From assembly GCF_026210795.1 (NCBI RefSeq), contig NC_089429.1, forward strand, positions 2,604,001 through 2,668,000: a DNA stretch of 64,000 nucleotides. Direction: 5' to 3'. Below the pieces are notes generated by a model. The model was given only the letters and a program-made list of their open reading frames with translations. It was not told the DNA's origin and did no database searches. The translations under genes were made by a program, and so were the position numbers. Shown one piece after another: positions 1 through 10,694 of the stretch (positions are counted from its first letter, which is position 1; each line of letters opens with the position of its first letter). The stretch is from Rhizophagus irregularis. Taxonomy: Eukaryota; Glomeromycota; Glomeromycetes; Glomerales; Glomeraceae.

Positions 1-436
1 TCTTTAATGCCTTTGATAATTGTCTTGAAATTTCTGACATATCCGAATCACGTCGTTCTCTGTCAACGTAGCTTCCATCATTTTAGAATATTTAAAATAT
101 GCTATGATCGTCCGATATTTTAAGGATCTTGGAAAACGCCATTGAATATTTGTTTTGGATCTTTTTTTGTGAATTCATAAATAATTCTTATTTACATCTT
201 GTTTTAAGGCGAATTCTCGAACTGTAAAATAATTGTGATAACGTCATTTTTATTTTTTTTTAGGCCACCTTCATTGATTTGTGAAAATGGCAGCAATCCG
301 GCGCTAATTTCCCCATCCAGTCGAAGAACTAAAAATTTACTTAAAGCTGCGTTGAATAACGGTTATCAGCTAAAAGTTTTACCATTTTTTTTGTTTCAGT
401 CGATTAGTAATATACAGATATTAATACCGATATCTT

Positions 437-485
437 CAATATTGAAATCGGTATTAGTATCATTAATTCCTATTGGTCACCGCAG
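437..485 (+). promoter_or_regulatory. conserved CCAAT-containing element upstream of F-box genes
   Basis: This block begins CAATATTGA and ends TAATTCCTATTGGTCACCGCAG. A near copy occurs at 18118-18155 on the opposite strand. Each copy has the same orientation relative to the F-box gene downstream of it (starts at 633 and 17151). ATTGG is an inverted CCAAT box. The second copy is about 970 bases from its gene, so a regulatory role is inference; it could instead be a duplicated non-functional piece. Confidence 0.35.
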
Positions 486-581
486 CATTCCTGATGCATG
501 ATGAAGATCTGGAAATTCATTGCTCCGTGCCACGTGATTTTTAAGTCCGACAACTCCGAAAATGAATTTAATTAGCCTTTT

Positions 582-632
582 TTTTGAACACAAAAACCTA
601 ACGCCCTCCCCCCCTTTCTCTTTCATTTAAAT
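582..632 (+). promoter_or_regulatory. conserved pyrimidine-rich F-box leader
   Basis: The 50 bases before the start share TTTTGAACACAAAAAC, then ACGCCC and a C/T-rich run, with the same interval before the second F-box gene (5527-5575). This is a likely 5' untranslated leader copied along with the gene. The third F-box gene also has a C/T-rich leader on its own strand, but without the shared TTTTGAACAC core. Confidence 0.45.
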
Positions 633-2348
633 ATGGCATGTTCAAAAATATTTTCGGGAGAATTACCCGAATTATTGAGCGAAATTATACAATACTTTCG
701 AAATGATTTTTCAACATTACATTCGTGTATTTTAGTCAATAGATTATGGTGTCGTTTGGCGATTCCATTATTATGGGAAAATCCATTTTCGATTATTCCC
801 AATAAAAATTATTTCTCTATTGAATATCATAAAATTCGTTTTATTGAAACTTATTTAGTCATGTTAAATGATAATGATAAAATAAAATTATATGAATTCG
901 GTATAAACAATCCACTTCATTCAAATATACTATTTAATTATTCTAGCTTTATTCAATATTTAGATACACGTTTGGTTGGTGATTGTATTGAAAATTGGGT
1001 TTCATCCGTTAAAAAAAATGAAAAACCTTCATATATTTTTCTCAAAATTACACAAAATTTAGATTTCATAAAATTTGTTTATAAATCATTAATTAAAATG
1101 TTCATTGAAAATGAAGCAGTATTGCATACTTTTGACATTAAGATTCGTCAAAAATATTTTGATATTGTTTCTGAATTAGTTTTACAAAGTTCAAATTTCA
1201 TTTGTAATATAAGAAATTTTTATCTTGAATCTTACCTATATGAAAATGATAATATAACCCCTTTATTAAAATTTTTAAATTCTAATTGTAATTCAATTTC
1301 ATCGCTCTATATTTCAAGTTCATGTAATCATAAAGATAATAGTAAACTTATTGAATATTCATCACAATTATCACAATTAATTAAATCACAAAAAAATCTA
1401 AAAAAAATTTTTTTTCTTTATGATTTTCCTCATTCAACGTTATTAAATTCTAATTGTTTAAACACTTTAAACACTATTATATTATTTAACATCGATTTTA
1501 AAAATATAAATTTCTTAAATGAAATATTTGAACAATTAAATGTTTTAGAATCTATTCACATTATTTACTGTCGTTCTCTAGATTTTAATTTTATTCAACA
1601 AATAATTAATTTAACTAAACCATTTAAATTAAAATCCTTATTTGTGAATAAAATATTTGAGTCAATAGAATTATTATTACAAAAATCTGGCGATTATTTA
1701 GAAAATTTTGGATTCGGGTCATTTAAAATTTATGATGATGATGATGATGATGATGATGAATCAGAATCACAACTAATTGAATTAATTACAAAATATTGTA
1801 AGAAAATTAGATTCTTTGAATTATATGAATTCAATATTCAGAATATTTATCCATCATTCAATTTAATTAAAAATATTCAACAAAACCTTAATTATCTTAC
1901 TATTGATTTAAATTATGATTTTGGAATGTGCTTTTGTGATAGTGATGCCGAAGTTAGTTCAATTGTACTTCGAAATTTAGGACAAATTCTTCCTCCTAAA
2001 TTAGAATATTTGAATATGTCTCTTGTTATGAATACAAATGATTTTATAATATTTTTGCAAAATTCTCAAAATACTTTTATCAAGAAATTAATATTTAGTA
2101 ATATAATAAATGGAACACGAGAAAAAGTTGGGCAAGATGATATGTTGTATTATATAAAAGAATATATCATGAAAAAGAGAAGAGTTAAATACTTTGCTTT
2201 TCTAAACCTTTTCACAGATAATTATGATAAAGAAGAATTGTATGATTTGAAAGATGAAGTAAAGGAATTTAAATTACATGATATAGTAGTCCAAAATTAT
2301 AATGATTTGAGAATTAGTAGATTTATCGAATTTTTAAAAGAATATTAG
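633..2348 (+). CDS. F-box protein, 571 residues
   Basis: Predicted substrate-recognition subunit of an SCF-type ubiquitin ligase: the N-terminal F-box would bind Skp1 and the rest would bind a target. The F-box covers roughly residues 1-50 (MACSKIFSGELPELLSEI, then the CRLAIPLLW end). The remainder is Leu/Ile/Asn-rich, with regular leucine spacing like degenerate leucine-rich repeats. A run of nine Asp near residue 370 comes from a GAT microsatellite at about 1733-1757. Single exon; the start is fixed by the same MACSKIF N-terminus in two paralogues (5576-7255 and 15424-17151). The class is strongly expanded in Rhizophagus (family knowledge). No target can be inferred. Confidence 0.9.
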   Translation: MACSKIFSGELPELLSEIIQYFRNDFSTLHSCILVNRLWCRLAIPLLWENPFSIIPNKNYFSIEYHKIRFIETYLVMLNDNDKIKLYEFGINNPLHSNILFNYSSFIQYLDTRLVGDCIENWVSSVKKNEKPSYIFLKITQNLDFIKFVYKSLIKMFIENEAVLHTFDIKIRQKYFDIVSELVLQSSNFICNIRNFYLESYLYENDNITPLLKFLNSNCNSISSLYISSSCNHKDNSKLIEYSSQLSQLIKSQKNLKKIFFLYDFPHSTLLNSNCLNTLNTIILFNIDFKNINFLNEIFEQLNVLESIHIIYCRSLDFNFIQQIINLTKPFKLKSLFVNKIFESIELLLQKSGDYLENFGFGSFKIYDDDDDDDDESESQLIELITKYCKKIRFFELYEFNIQNIYPSFNLIKNIQQNLNYLTIDLNYDFGMCFCDSDAEVSSIVLRNLGQILPPKLEYLNMSLVMNTNDFIIFLQNSQNTFIKKLIFSNIINGTREKVGQDDMLYYIKEYIMKKRRVKYFAFLNLFTDNYDKEELYDLKDEVKEFKLHDIVVQNYNDLRISRFIEFLKEY

Positions 2349-2776
2349 TTATTAATAGTAAATATGTGGTATATTTATATAACAAAATTATTTTATTTTT
2401 ATACTTACTTATATATAAATAAAGCTGCAACTTAAATGTATTTCTTACTAAAAGATCGATTCGTCCAGATAATTTAATAGATAATTCTGACCATTATTGG
2501 AATCAATTGTAAAAAAGTTTATTTTCTTAAATTATATAAATAAAGGGATTACCAAATTGACAGTCATTTTACATAATTTCTTTATTATTAGGTAAATAAA
2601 TTAATCTATTTCGAATTTTGATATAATGAATCACGTGATGTAAAGCCAATAGAATTCGCCAAACAAATCTAAAAATGATCATTGCAAAATTCCACAGACT
2701 TAAAATGCCAAATTATTCGAATGATAAATGACAAATGACCAAAGTAATTTGAGTACATAAATCCTTATAGTGTCTT
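2349..2776. other. AT-rich non-coding gap
   Basis: No gene is seen. The first 100 bases are the likely 3' untranslated and termination region of the F-box gene. A CACGTG hexamer is at 2632-2637. The right end runs into a foldback element. Confidence 0.4.
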
Positions 2777-3320
2777 GTCCGATGATCTTTCTGAGTCCAG
2801 TCACGTCAATTTTTAGCACAGTCATGTGAATTTGGGTCCGGATCATCGGACCACGCGGTCCAGTGATTCGCTTAAAATTACTTGGGTCCGATTGATTGAT
2901 TATAAAGCTTGATCCCGATTTTTTTTTTTGCTGTTTCGCTTTATAATGAGTTATTATAAAAAAATTTTTTTTTTTACTGTTAAATATTTTGAGATAATGG
3001 TTTTAGTCGATGATATAGTATATATAAATTGCTAAGAACCTTTTGTTTCAATAAATTAAGATGCAATTAATTTTTGTTTTAAGTTTTTAAACATTTTATT
3101 GTATAAAAATGTTTATTTAAATCTACAATTAATAAAAAAATGAAATGTAGATCGGTCATGTAGATTTAGTTCAGTCCAATTGATCAAAATCATAGGACTC
3201 AGCACAGTTAACTCAGTCCGATGGTAGCGAAGTCCGATCAAAGTTTAAATTCGGTCTGCATCAAAATTCATATGACTTTGCTAAAAATTGACATGACTGG
3301 ACTCAGAAAGATCATCGGAC
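2777..3320. mobile_element. MITE-like element with ~60-bp terminal inverted repeats
   Basis: The left end GTCCGATGATCTTTCTGA (from 2777) is matched in reverse complement at the right end (to 3320). The match continues through AGTCCAGTCA and GTCAATTTTTAGCA for about 60 bases with few differences. No coding capacity is seen inside. A direct repeat ATAAATC lies outside at 2757-2763 and 3344-3350, which could be a target duplication if the true ends lie a little beyond the core. Non-autonomous DNA transposon of unknown superfamily. Confidence 0.65.
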
Positions 3321-3489
3321 CGGACTCAGTTAAGATATACTCCATAAATCATATCAATCAATAACTGATAGTGAATTGGGAATAATGGACAAATGATTGG
3401 GCAAATTTTAGATGGCCCAATTACCACAAGAGTAAAAATTACACCATAATTACATAAGCAAATAAACTTATATTAACTTGTTGCCTTCG

Positions 3490-3877
3490 CTCTTGTTTTT
3501 CATCTTCAAGCTATGCGGACAACGTTGAAACCAATAATATCCAAAACACAGATGACCTTGTTACTGAGGAATATGACGCCAACACTTGGACCGCAAGTGA
3601 ACCTATGTCACTTTTACCTACAGAAATTTATTGTGGGAACTCTCTTGACCCTGCCACCAGGAGTAAAATTTTTCAAACAGAACCACGCAATAGAGACATA
3701 TCATCTACTCCCCTCAAAATGGAAATACGGGTGTTATCTGTCATGTCTCATGCAGACAAAGAAACCGACAGAAACTATAGTAAACTCTTATATAGAACCT
3801 CTTCCGTACTTAGACCGATCGACACGCTCGTATGGTTTATGCTTCAAAACCGTCTGATGTCTCACGAAAATTGGTAG
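3490..3877 (+). mobile_element. fossil retroelement gag-like fragment
   Basis: A frame here is open across the interval and encodes a region with Leu-Pro-Thr-Glu, a Pro-Ala-Thr-Arg-Ser-Lys-Ile block and an Arg-Pro-Ile-Asp block. This resembles, from memory, the gag-like region of fungal DIRS-type (tyrosine-recombinase) retrotransposons. No other parts of such an element and no end repeats are seen nearby, so it is a broken, isolated piece. Its base composition is less AT-rich than its surroundings, which fits foreign origin. The family assignment is tentative. Confidence 0.3.
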
Positions 3878-4107
3878 AACATATTATGCCAACCCTATTC
3901 GCTTTGGTCTCTGAGAAAATTATATATGTATTGGCGTTTCTTGCGCTCCTGGTTGGATATTTCGGATAAACTACACTATTATTTAAAAAAAAGTGTATTT
4001 AAACGAAAATATTCAGCTGAAAATAGTATATTCAAGATCAACATGAATTTTTTCCGGCTGGGTGTTGTTAGCCGAAAATTTACTGCGCCTTCGGCTGAAT
4101 TCACCAT

Positions 4108-4252
4108 TATTAATTTCATCGCCCTATATTCCAAGAGGTCGTGATAGTACGGTTATTGAATATTTATTACATTCATCGCAATTAATTAAATCACAAAAAA
4201 ATCTTAACAAAATTTTATTTTTTAATGTATTTCCTCATTCAACGTCAACAGA
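4108..4252 (+). pseudogene. F-box gene fragment
   Basis: This stretch aligns with the middle of the F-box gene at 633-2348 (about 1297-1440). Both read Ile-Ser-Ser near the left, then SQLIKSQKNL and FPHST. The fragment lacks the F-box, start and C-terminus. A short internal segment is missing relative to the parent. It is a remnant of a fourth F-box copy in this region, not a functional gene. Confidence 0.7.
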
Positions 4253-4359
4253 TTTATATAAAATAAAGAAATATTATTTTGTTATTATATATAATAAAAG
4301 TTGTGACTCCCGGACCAATTTTTATTTTAGTAGCAAACGTTTATATCTAATTAATTAAA

Positions 4360-5526
4360 ATTTTATTCCTTCAAAGATTAATAACAAATATAATTTTATC
4401 TCTTATTATCGCTGTTTTAGAATTGAGTCATACTTGCACAAATTAAGATAAATTTTATGACAACAATAATTTGTAATCACATTAATTTTCAAATTCCTTT
4501 AATATCAGGTTAGTCAATTAGACAACTACAGTATATTCAATTTATGTTTTTCCGTATATGTATAGTAGCATATTCAAAAAAATTAATGATCATTTAGCAG
4601 ACTTACGGTGTTTTTTACAGAAATTGTGAAGGTATTGCATTATGAAAATATACAAAATACTCGAATTCGTGGATCCCAATTACAATTTTATTCCTTATTA
4701 CCAAGCCTCCTTTATAAAAAAAATCTTATAAAGATAACCATTGCCAAAAATAAAGCAAAAGTAAAATGTGAGTGGGTGAATTAAGTCTAATTAAATTATT
4801 CAGTTTATTATACACACAAATATGGATAATAATGATTTGTTTCGTTCAAATATTCTAGTTTTATTAAACAATTACAGTATACACATTTAAGGACATTTGT
4901 GTACGTTTTGTATATCTTTGAAATCCATGATCGGATCATTGTTATAATATTTATCATCTATATTATAGGATATATGATTCTATCCTTATTTACTTGAACA
5001 ATTTTATCGACAATATAACAGATGTTGGTCAAATTATTCTTCGAACGTCCATAGCGTATATAGATAAGTGCTCGATCCAGTGGATGGAATGAAAACACAA
5101 ATGGCACATAAACATCCGTTCAGGTTGATAACGCATCGTGAACTATATCACATTCATGCGAAACGAGTCATCCAAAAGAACCGACCTTTAATGAGCGAGA
5201 AGAAAAGTTTAAAAAGTTATTGTATTATGAGTAATATATATTAATAATTAAAATAAAATTATTTAATTATATTTATTTAGAATATTTATTATCGTTATTA
5301 AATTAATTATTACATCGAAAGTAAAGTACGTTTACTGCGTTGATATTTAACAATATTCTAAATTATTCGTATATATAGCCTCTATCACATAGCGTACGTT
5401 AAGGAATCAAGCTTCATCATCATCACAAGGCAACTGCAAAATTTCGTCACAAATGATCGACATACAGCAAATTAATTGTACGACAATATCGGAATCTTCA
5501 CTCCGCAAATGGATTTAGTTTACTTG
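4360..5526. other. AT-rich non-coding gap between F-box genes
   Basis: No open frame, RNA gene or repeat with clear ends was recognised. The right end is the promoter region of the F-box gene that starts at 5576. Confidence 0.4.
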
Positions 5527-5575
5527 TTTTGAACACAAAAACATACGCCCCTTTTCCTCTCCACATTTAAAAAAT
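5527..5575 (+). promoter_or_regulatory. conserved pyrimidine-rich F-box leader (second copy)
   Basis: Matches the leader at 582-632: TTTTGAACACAAAAAC followed by ACGCCCC and a C/T-rich run to the start codon. The conserved leader indicates that the duplication that produced these two genes included at least the proximal promoter. Confidence 0.45.
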
Positions 5576-7255
5576 ATGGCATGTTCAAAAATATTTTCGG
5601 GAGATTTACCCGAATTAATAAGTGAAATTATACAATATTTTCGGAATGATTTATCAACATTACACTCATGCATTTTAGTTAATAGATTATGGTGTCGTTT
5701 GGCAATTCCTTTATTATGGGAAGACCCATTTTCAATGAAACCTCCTAAAAATTATATTATTGAAATTTACTTACACAATTTAAATGAAGATGATAAAACA
5801 AAATTAAGTGAACATGGAATTAATATGGAATTAATTCCTTCAAATACATTTTTCAATTATCCTAATTTTATTAAACGTTTAAATACATGGAAACTTATAT
5901 GTTCTATTGAAAAATGGGTTTCAGCTGTTAAAACTTTAACAACTGAAGAACAATTTGCTAATTATTTTATGCCAGAAACGAATTTTTTATCTCCTTTATA
6001 TCCACATTTTGAAAATATTACAAGTTTAATTTACAAATCATTATTTAAAATGTTTATTATTGATAATGAAATAAAATTAAACACTTTCGAAATTGAAATT
6101 ATAACAGATAAAGATCATGATTATTTTAATGATGCTCTTGAATTAATTTTACAAAATTCGAATTTTATTTGTAATATCAAAATTTTAAAACTTTATTTGA
6201 GTGATACAATTATTTATCCTTTTTATTTTCAATATCCAATTAATGATAACGCATTAATTAAAAAACATCTTTCACAAATAATTAATTTACAACAAAATCT
6301 AAAGAAAATTTTATTTAGTTCCAATAATTTTTCTATATATAATTCCTTATTAAAAAATTCTAATTGTTCAAATACTTTAAATACAATTATTTTTTATTCT
6401 GTCAATTTTAAAAATATGACTGTTTTATATAAAATATTTGACCAATTAAATGTTTTAGAATCCATTCATATTCTTTATTGTTATTCTTTAGATACAGATT
6501 TTATACAACAAATTATTAATTTAACCAAACCATTTAAATTAAAATCATTATTTTTGGATGAAGTATTACAAATTGATCCATTAAAATCATTATTACAAAA
6601 ATCTGGTGATTTTTTAGAAAATTTTGGTTTTGGTTATGGTTTAGGATTATATACAAGTAATGAATCAAAACAACAATTACTTGAATTAATTATAAAATAT
6701 TGTACAAATATCAAATTTTTTGATTTACCCGGATTTGATGATCAAAATATTTATTCTGCATTTGAATTAATTAAAAATGTAGCACAAAATCTTAATTATC
6801 TTTCTATTGATTTTTGTAAATTATATGATTTTTATAATTATGATACTAAACTTAGTTCAATTGTATTAAGAAATTTGGGTCAAATTCTTCCTTTTAAATT
6901 AGAATATTTAAGTTTAACACTTATGATTAATACAAATGATTTTGAAATATTTTTAAAAAATTCTCAAAATACTTTTATTAAAAAATTATTAATTAGTAAC
7001 AAAATGCAAGGAGGGATTGAAGTTATATTACCTTATATTAAGAAATATATTATGAAAAATAATAGTATTAAATATTTGGCTATTATGGAAACATTTTTTG
7101 AAAATACTACAGATATTATTTTTAAAAGTAAAGATTTGTTTTCTTTAATTTCATTGAAAGACGAGGTAAAGGAATTTGGTGAACATAATATTAAAGTTCA
7201 AAATTATTATGATTTACAAATTCAAGTTTGTGAATTTATAAAAGAAGTTGATTAA
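5576..7255 (+). CDS. F-box protein, 559 residues
   Basis: Paralogue of the F-box genes at 633-2348 and 15424-17151. Residues 1-50 carry the F-box (MACSKIFSGDLPELISEI, then CRLAIPLLWEDPFS), the predicted Skp1-binding face. The rest is Leu/Ile/Asn/Phe-rich with leucine-repeat-like spacing and blocks shared with the paralogues, such as LNVLESIHILYCYSLD and NTFIKKLL. Single exon, intact. It lacks the poly-Asp tract of the first copy. Target unknown. Confidence 0.9.
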   Translation: MACSKIFSGDLPELISEIIQYFRNDLSTLHSCILVNRLWCRLAIPLLWEDPFSMKPPKNYIIEIYLHNLNEDDKTKLSEHGINMELIPSNTFFNYPNFIKRLNTWKLICSIEKWVSAVKTLTTEEQFANYFMPETNFLSPLYPHFENITSLIYKSLFKMFIIDNEIKLNTFEIEIITDKDHDYFNDALELILQNSNFICNIKILKLYLSDTIIYPFYFQYPINDNALIKKHLSQIINLQQNLKKILFSSNNFSIYNSLLKNSNCSNTLNTIIFYSVNFKNMTVLYKIFDQLNVLESIHILYCYSLDTDFIQQIINLTKPFKLKSLFLDEVLQIDPLKSLLQKSGDFLENFGFGYGLGLYTSNESKQQLLELIIKYCTNIKFFDLPGFDDQNIYSAFELIKNVAQNLNYLSIDFCKLYDFYNYDTKLSSIVLRNLGQILPFKLEYLSLTLMINTNDFEIFLKNSQNTFIKKLLISNKMQGGIEVILPYIKKYIMKNNSIKYLAIMETFFENTTDIIFKSKDLFSLISLKDEVKEFGEHNIKVQNYYDLQIQVCEFIKEVD

Positions 7256-7959
7256 TTAACAAAACAATATTTTAAATATTAAAATATATGTATAGAATTT
7301 TTATTTTAAATAAAATTATCTCTTTCTTTACTTTATAACTTATGTATTTATATTGCTAAAGTTCTTTCCATATTGTAAAGCATAAAAAACTGAACTTTCA
7401 TTATAACATTCTATGATTTTATCATGAAAACAATTACACGAAATTAACCGGTGAGCAAAATTACATAATTTCTAGTCAAACCATTACTAGCTATAATTTT
7501 ACTTTTTCATATATTTATCATTATTAAATTAGGAATTTAGAATATTTAACATTTTCATATATTAAATTTGGACGTACACATCACCTGGTAAATTGATTTA
7601 TATCAAGCAGTATTATATGGTAATTGGATTTTCCCGATTTTCTCCATTTCAATCATCTAATAATACTTACTTGTTAAGTCTGACTTCTATATTAACTCGC
7701 GATTAAAAAACTCTTTTTTTAATCCAAATATATGATTTCTGTTTCGCCCAGTTTCTAAAACTTTCAGATTCATAATCGCTCCTGGTTATATAGATGATAC
7801 CATTGAGCCAACTGGGCATTATAATATTAATAGCAGAAACTTTATGGCTATAATGGAATGATCCTTGATATTCGCAAAAAATATACATTCTGCTTGACGG
7901 GTCGAACTAATTTGAAAACAGAGATAATATTATGAAGAGAATCGATAACAATATAAACA
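7256..7959. other. AT-rich non-coding gap
   Basis: The 3' region of the F-box gene. A 61-codon minus-strand open frame (7703-7888) shows no motif and I do not call it a gene. Confidence 0.4.
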
Positions 7960-8500
7960 TTAATTTATCATGTTCAAACGTTTAATAAAACTAGGATAAT
8001 TGAATAACGTATTCGAAGAAAATAAATTAATAATATATTTTATATTTTGTTTTATCAGATTAGGTAACGGGACCGTTGAAGCGTCCGAAGCGTCGATGAA
8101 TTATTTAAAATATGTAACATCGAAACATCGAATAAATTTTTAAAATAGTAACATAGTAACGCGGTAGGCTAAAATGTTAAATTGTTACACACTTAAACTA
8201 TTTTATAATAAATAAATTATTTACGCGTGCTACATAATTGTTACACCTAATCCTAAATTTTCATTGGTTATACGTGCGGCGTGACAGACGGACATTGCAT
8301 GGTCTCGAGTCTAACTCGGACAATTTTGAATAAAATTAATTTATGTTCACTATTAAAGGTTGCAATTTTAGCAAATTTCATTGAAATGGATCTTCCCATA
8401 ATAATGGGACTGTCAAACGACACTAGCTTAAATATAAAAGAAAATATAGTATTCGTATAAGTTCGGATGAAACTTCTGAAAATATTTTTGAGCATGCCAT
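7960..8500 (-). pseudogene. decayed F-box gene, minus strand
   Basis: Two pieces match the F-box gene at 15424-17151. At 8380-8500 the minus strand starts with MACSKIFS (start codon 8498-8500) and then has a piece matching the IPLLW-coding segment. At 7970-8035 it matches the interval coding FNYSSFIKRLNTW (about 16805-16860). Between them is unrelated sequence with TTAGGT-AAC-like ends (8058-8255), possibly an inserted MITE. The reading frame is lost after the first codons, so it is a dead copy. Confidence 0.65.
8058..8255. mobile_element. possible short MITE inside the F-box remnant
   Basis: The left end reads GATTAGGTAACGGG. The right end, reverse-complemented, reads GATTAGGTGTAACAATT. The interval contains repeated GTAAC/GTTAC motifs and separates two pieces of an F-box remnant. 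The inverted repeat is short and imperfect, so the call is weak. Confidence 0.3.
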
Positions 8501-8774
8501 ATTGAAGGGATTTTATTTATCTAAGGTTATGCCAAACTAGGAAAATGTATATCCAAATTCCGGAACTGTAGTTCCCATTATTCCACGTAATAGTGATGCA
8601 CTCGTGTCGTAAGGCAAATTATAGCAATAAATATTAAGAATAATCATTTTCAGTAATAAAAAATTAACAGTTCGGACGGATGATCTAATGAATTTATCTA
8701 TCCATTAGATTACTCGGCTACTTATGCAAATTTAAATTATAAAAAAAAAAAAAAATCACTAAATTAAATAGATC

Positions 8775-8885
8775 GTGAACTAAAGCTAGGCTCGAAACAT
8801 GGCGCAACTTGAGCAGTTGAGCTCAGCTCGCTGAGCTAGTTTGCGAGCAAACTCGAACTGGCTCGGGTCGTACGATGCCCTAGTC
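8775..8885. repeat. GCTCGAG-type GC-rich foldback
   Basis: A GC-rich island in AT-rich DNA. It is made of overlapping short palindromes such as GAGCTCAGCTCGCTGAGCT and GTTTGCGAGCAAAC. Similar GCTCGAG-rich foldback repeats are common in several eukaryotic genomes (family knowledge). No coding capacity. Confidence 0.35.
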
Positions 8886-9703
8886 ATGATGCGTTCAGCA
8901 GTTAAATCCTTCCTCCCAAATTCATTTTAAAGAGCGTCTTCCAATTGACTATTCCAAAGTAAATGGAAATTATGCACGGCAACAACTTTTAAATCTATTA
9001 ATATTTATTAACAATAATTTTATTTGAATAGTACGGTATACATGTATACATTATAATGTATACGTAACAAAAAGATAAATGTTGCACAGAAATTCAATCG
9101 GTGAGTCCATTCATAGATTAAATGTCTTCTTAAAATTTTAGTTTGCCTTCTTCTAGAATAAAGTATTTTTGTAACAAACATTTGGGGAAAGAAGCGCTTT
9201 TTTTTTTAAAAAAAAAAGATTAATTAAAGTCGCAGAAATATTCCCAACGAACCCAACTTAGATTGAATGTCCTAACAAAAGAAGAAAAAATTTGTGAACA
9301 AAACAATTTTTCTTTTTGTTTTATGTACGATTATTTGCAAGGACGAATTGAAAGAAATATTAACAAGAAATTTTTTTTCTTGAAGCGTCTTATATGAGTC
9401 ATATACGAGTAGTACATTTGAGAATTGAGATTCGCATTTTTTATAGATCAATGTCGAGGAAAATAAATTCTATATAAAAGGGAATTCATTAGTTATATAA
9501 AACAACTCTTTAAAGAAATATTATCGTGCATAATATTCCAATAATTGATATGTCCTAAAATTGAAATTATTTTTTTATATATGAACGAAGTTATTATTCA
9601 TTTAAAGGCGAATTAATTGTATAAAAAAAATAATAATGCTTTATTTATGTGATACAATATAAAGAAATACGTTATAAAGAAATAAAAAACAAAAGAAATA
9701 AAT
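8886..9703. other. AT-rich non-coding gap
   Basis: No gene is seen. A T10A10 tract lies near 9198-9217. Confidence 0.35.
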
Positions 9704-10053
9704 CCCTATAAAAAATATTTTTGCTAAAATATACTTAAAATAAACTTAAAATTTTATTTTATACTTAAAATATACTGAAATATGCAAAAATTAAATATCA
9801 TTTAAGTATAATTTAAGTATATAATAATATACTTAAAATATTCTTATTTTAAGTATCCTTAAAATATACTGAAATAGGCAAAATTTAAATGTAAATTAAA
9901 TATATTTTAAGTATATATTAAATACAATTTAATTCAAATTTTGCGAAAATTCAATTCAGTATATTTTAAGTATAAAATAAGAAAATTAAGTATATTTTAA
10001 AGAAAATTAAATATATTTTAAATATATTTTAAGTAAAATTTTTTTTTATAGGG
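9704..10053. mobile_element. foldback element built of ACTTAAAATATA repeats with CCCTATAAAAA ends
   Basis: The left end CCCTATAAAAAA (9704) is mirrored at the right end by TTTTTTTTATAGGG (to 10053). The interior is a dense array of the motif ATACTTAAAATATA and its inverse, on both strands. A related array lies at 52929-53335. Non-coding; probably a non-autonomous DNA element. No target duplication could be fixed. Confidence 0.5.
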
Positions 10054-10103
10054 AATATAAGAGAAATAAAAGAAAATAAAAGAAATAAATTAAAAAAAAA
10101 ACT

Positions 10104-10571
10104 TTATTGTTGAAAATGAGTAAATTGAGCGTCTGAGACATCTGGAGAAGAATAATTTAAATAAGTATTATCTTGTTGAGGTAAAGTAGGTATGACGACA
10201 ATTTTAAATCCAGGAATGTCAAAACTAAAGATTTCAGATTGAGAAGGGTGAATAGTAGTCATGTTAAATGAACCAAGTAGAGATGGAATGTTTTCGATAG
10301 GCCGCTGTGGCTCAGCATACTGCAGAGCATACGATGAGATAGTTGGGGTTGAAGCGATACTTTCATTAGAAATATTAGAAATGGACTGTTGTTGATCCGA
10401 GTAATTGGTGTTTGTATAAATTGTTGTGAAATTATTATCGGAAGAGTTAACATTCAAATCATTATAATTAATATTTGAAGAAGAATGTTCTGGTTGAACA
10501 GTAGATTGCAAATTACTGATTACAGTAAAAGTGGGATCATTTTGATTATTTTGTAAAGTATTTTGACTCAT
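10104..10571 (-). CDS. hypothetical Asn/Ser/Gln-rich protein, 155 residues
   Basis: Single open frame rich in Asn, Ser, Thr and Gln for about 90 residues, then a more ordered C-terminal part with FSFDIPGFKIVVIPT near residue 120. No domain is recognised and no signal peptide or membrane segment is seen. The low-complexity N-terminal half resembles the disordered parts of fungal transcription factors, but there is no DNA-binding domain. It lies directly beside the foldback element at 9704-10053. Codon use and the clean open frame favour a real gene; function unknown. Confidence 0.45.
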   Translation of the reverse strand: MSQNTLQNNQNDPTFTVISNLQSTVQPEHSSSNINYNDLNVNSSDNNFTTIYTNTNYSDQQQSISNISNESIASTPTISSYALQYAEPQRPIENIPSLLGSFNMTTIHPSQSEIFSFDIPGFKIVVIPTLPQQDNTYLNYSSPDVSDAQFTHFQQ

Positions 10572-10694
10572 AGTTGAATTTTGAACGAGATTTATGAATT
10601 TATATTATAATTCGAAAGTTTTAACAAATACAACCAATTTTTTTTTTTTTTGAAGGATGAAATTTTGGGTCATTTTATAACTGTTAGTATATAT

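Larger units (their letters stand above)
1..632. other. left-edge non-coding region and F-box promoter
   Basis: No convincing gene is seen. A short open frame at 3-71 could be the tail of a gene cut by the window edge, but it has no recognisable motif. The 88-codon open frame near 235-501 has no family resemblance and overlaps the likely promoter of the F-box gene that starts at 633. A hairpin lies at about 424-452, where ATACCGAT and ATCGGTAT flank TTCAATATTGAA. A CACGTG hexamer lies at 531-536, about 100 bases before the F-box start. Confidence 0.5.

Noticed and set aside
235-501. 88-codon open frame at the left edge
   Set aside because: No motif, no splice context, and it overlaps the promoter region and hairpin of the F-box gene.
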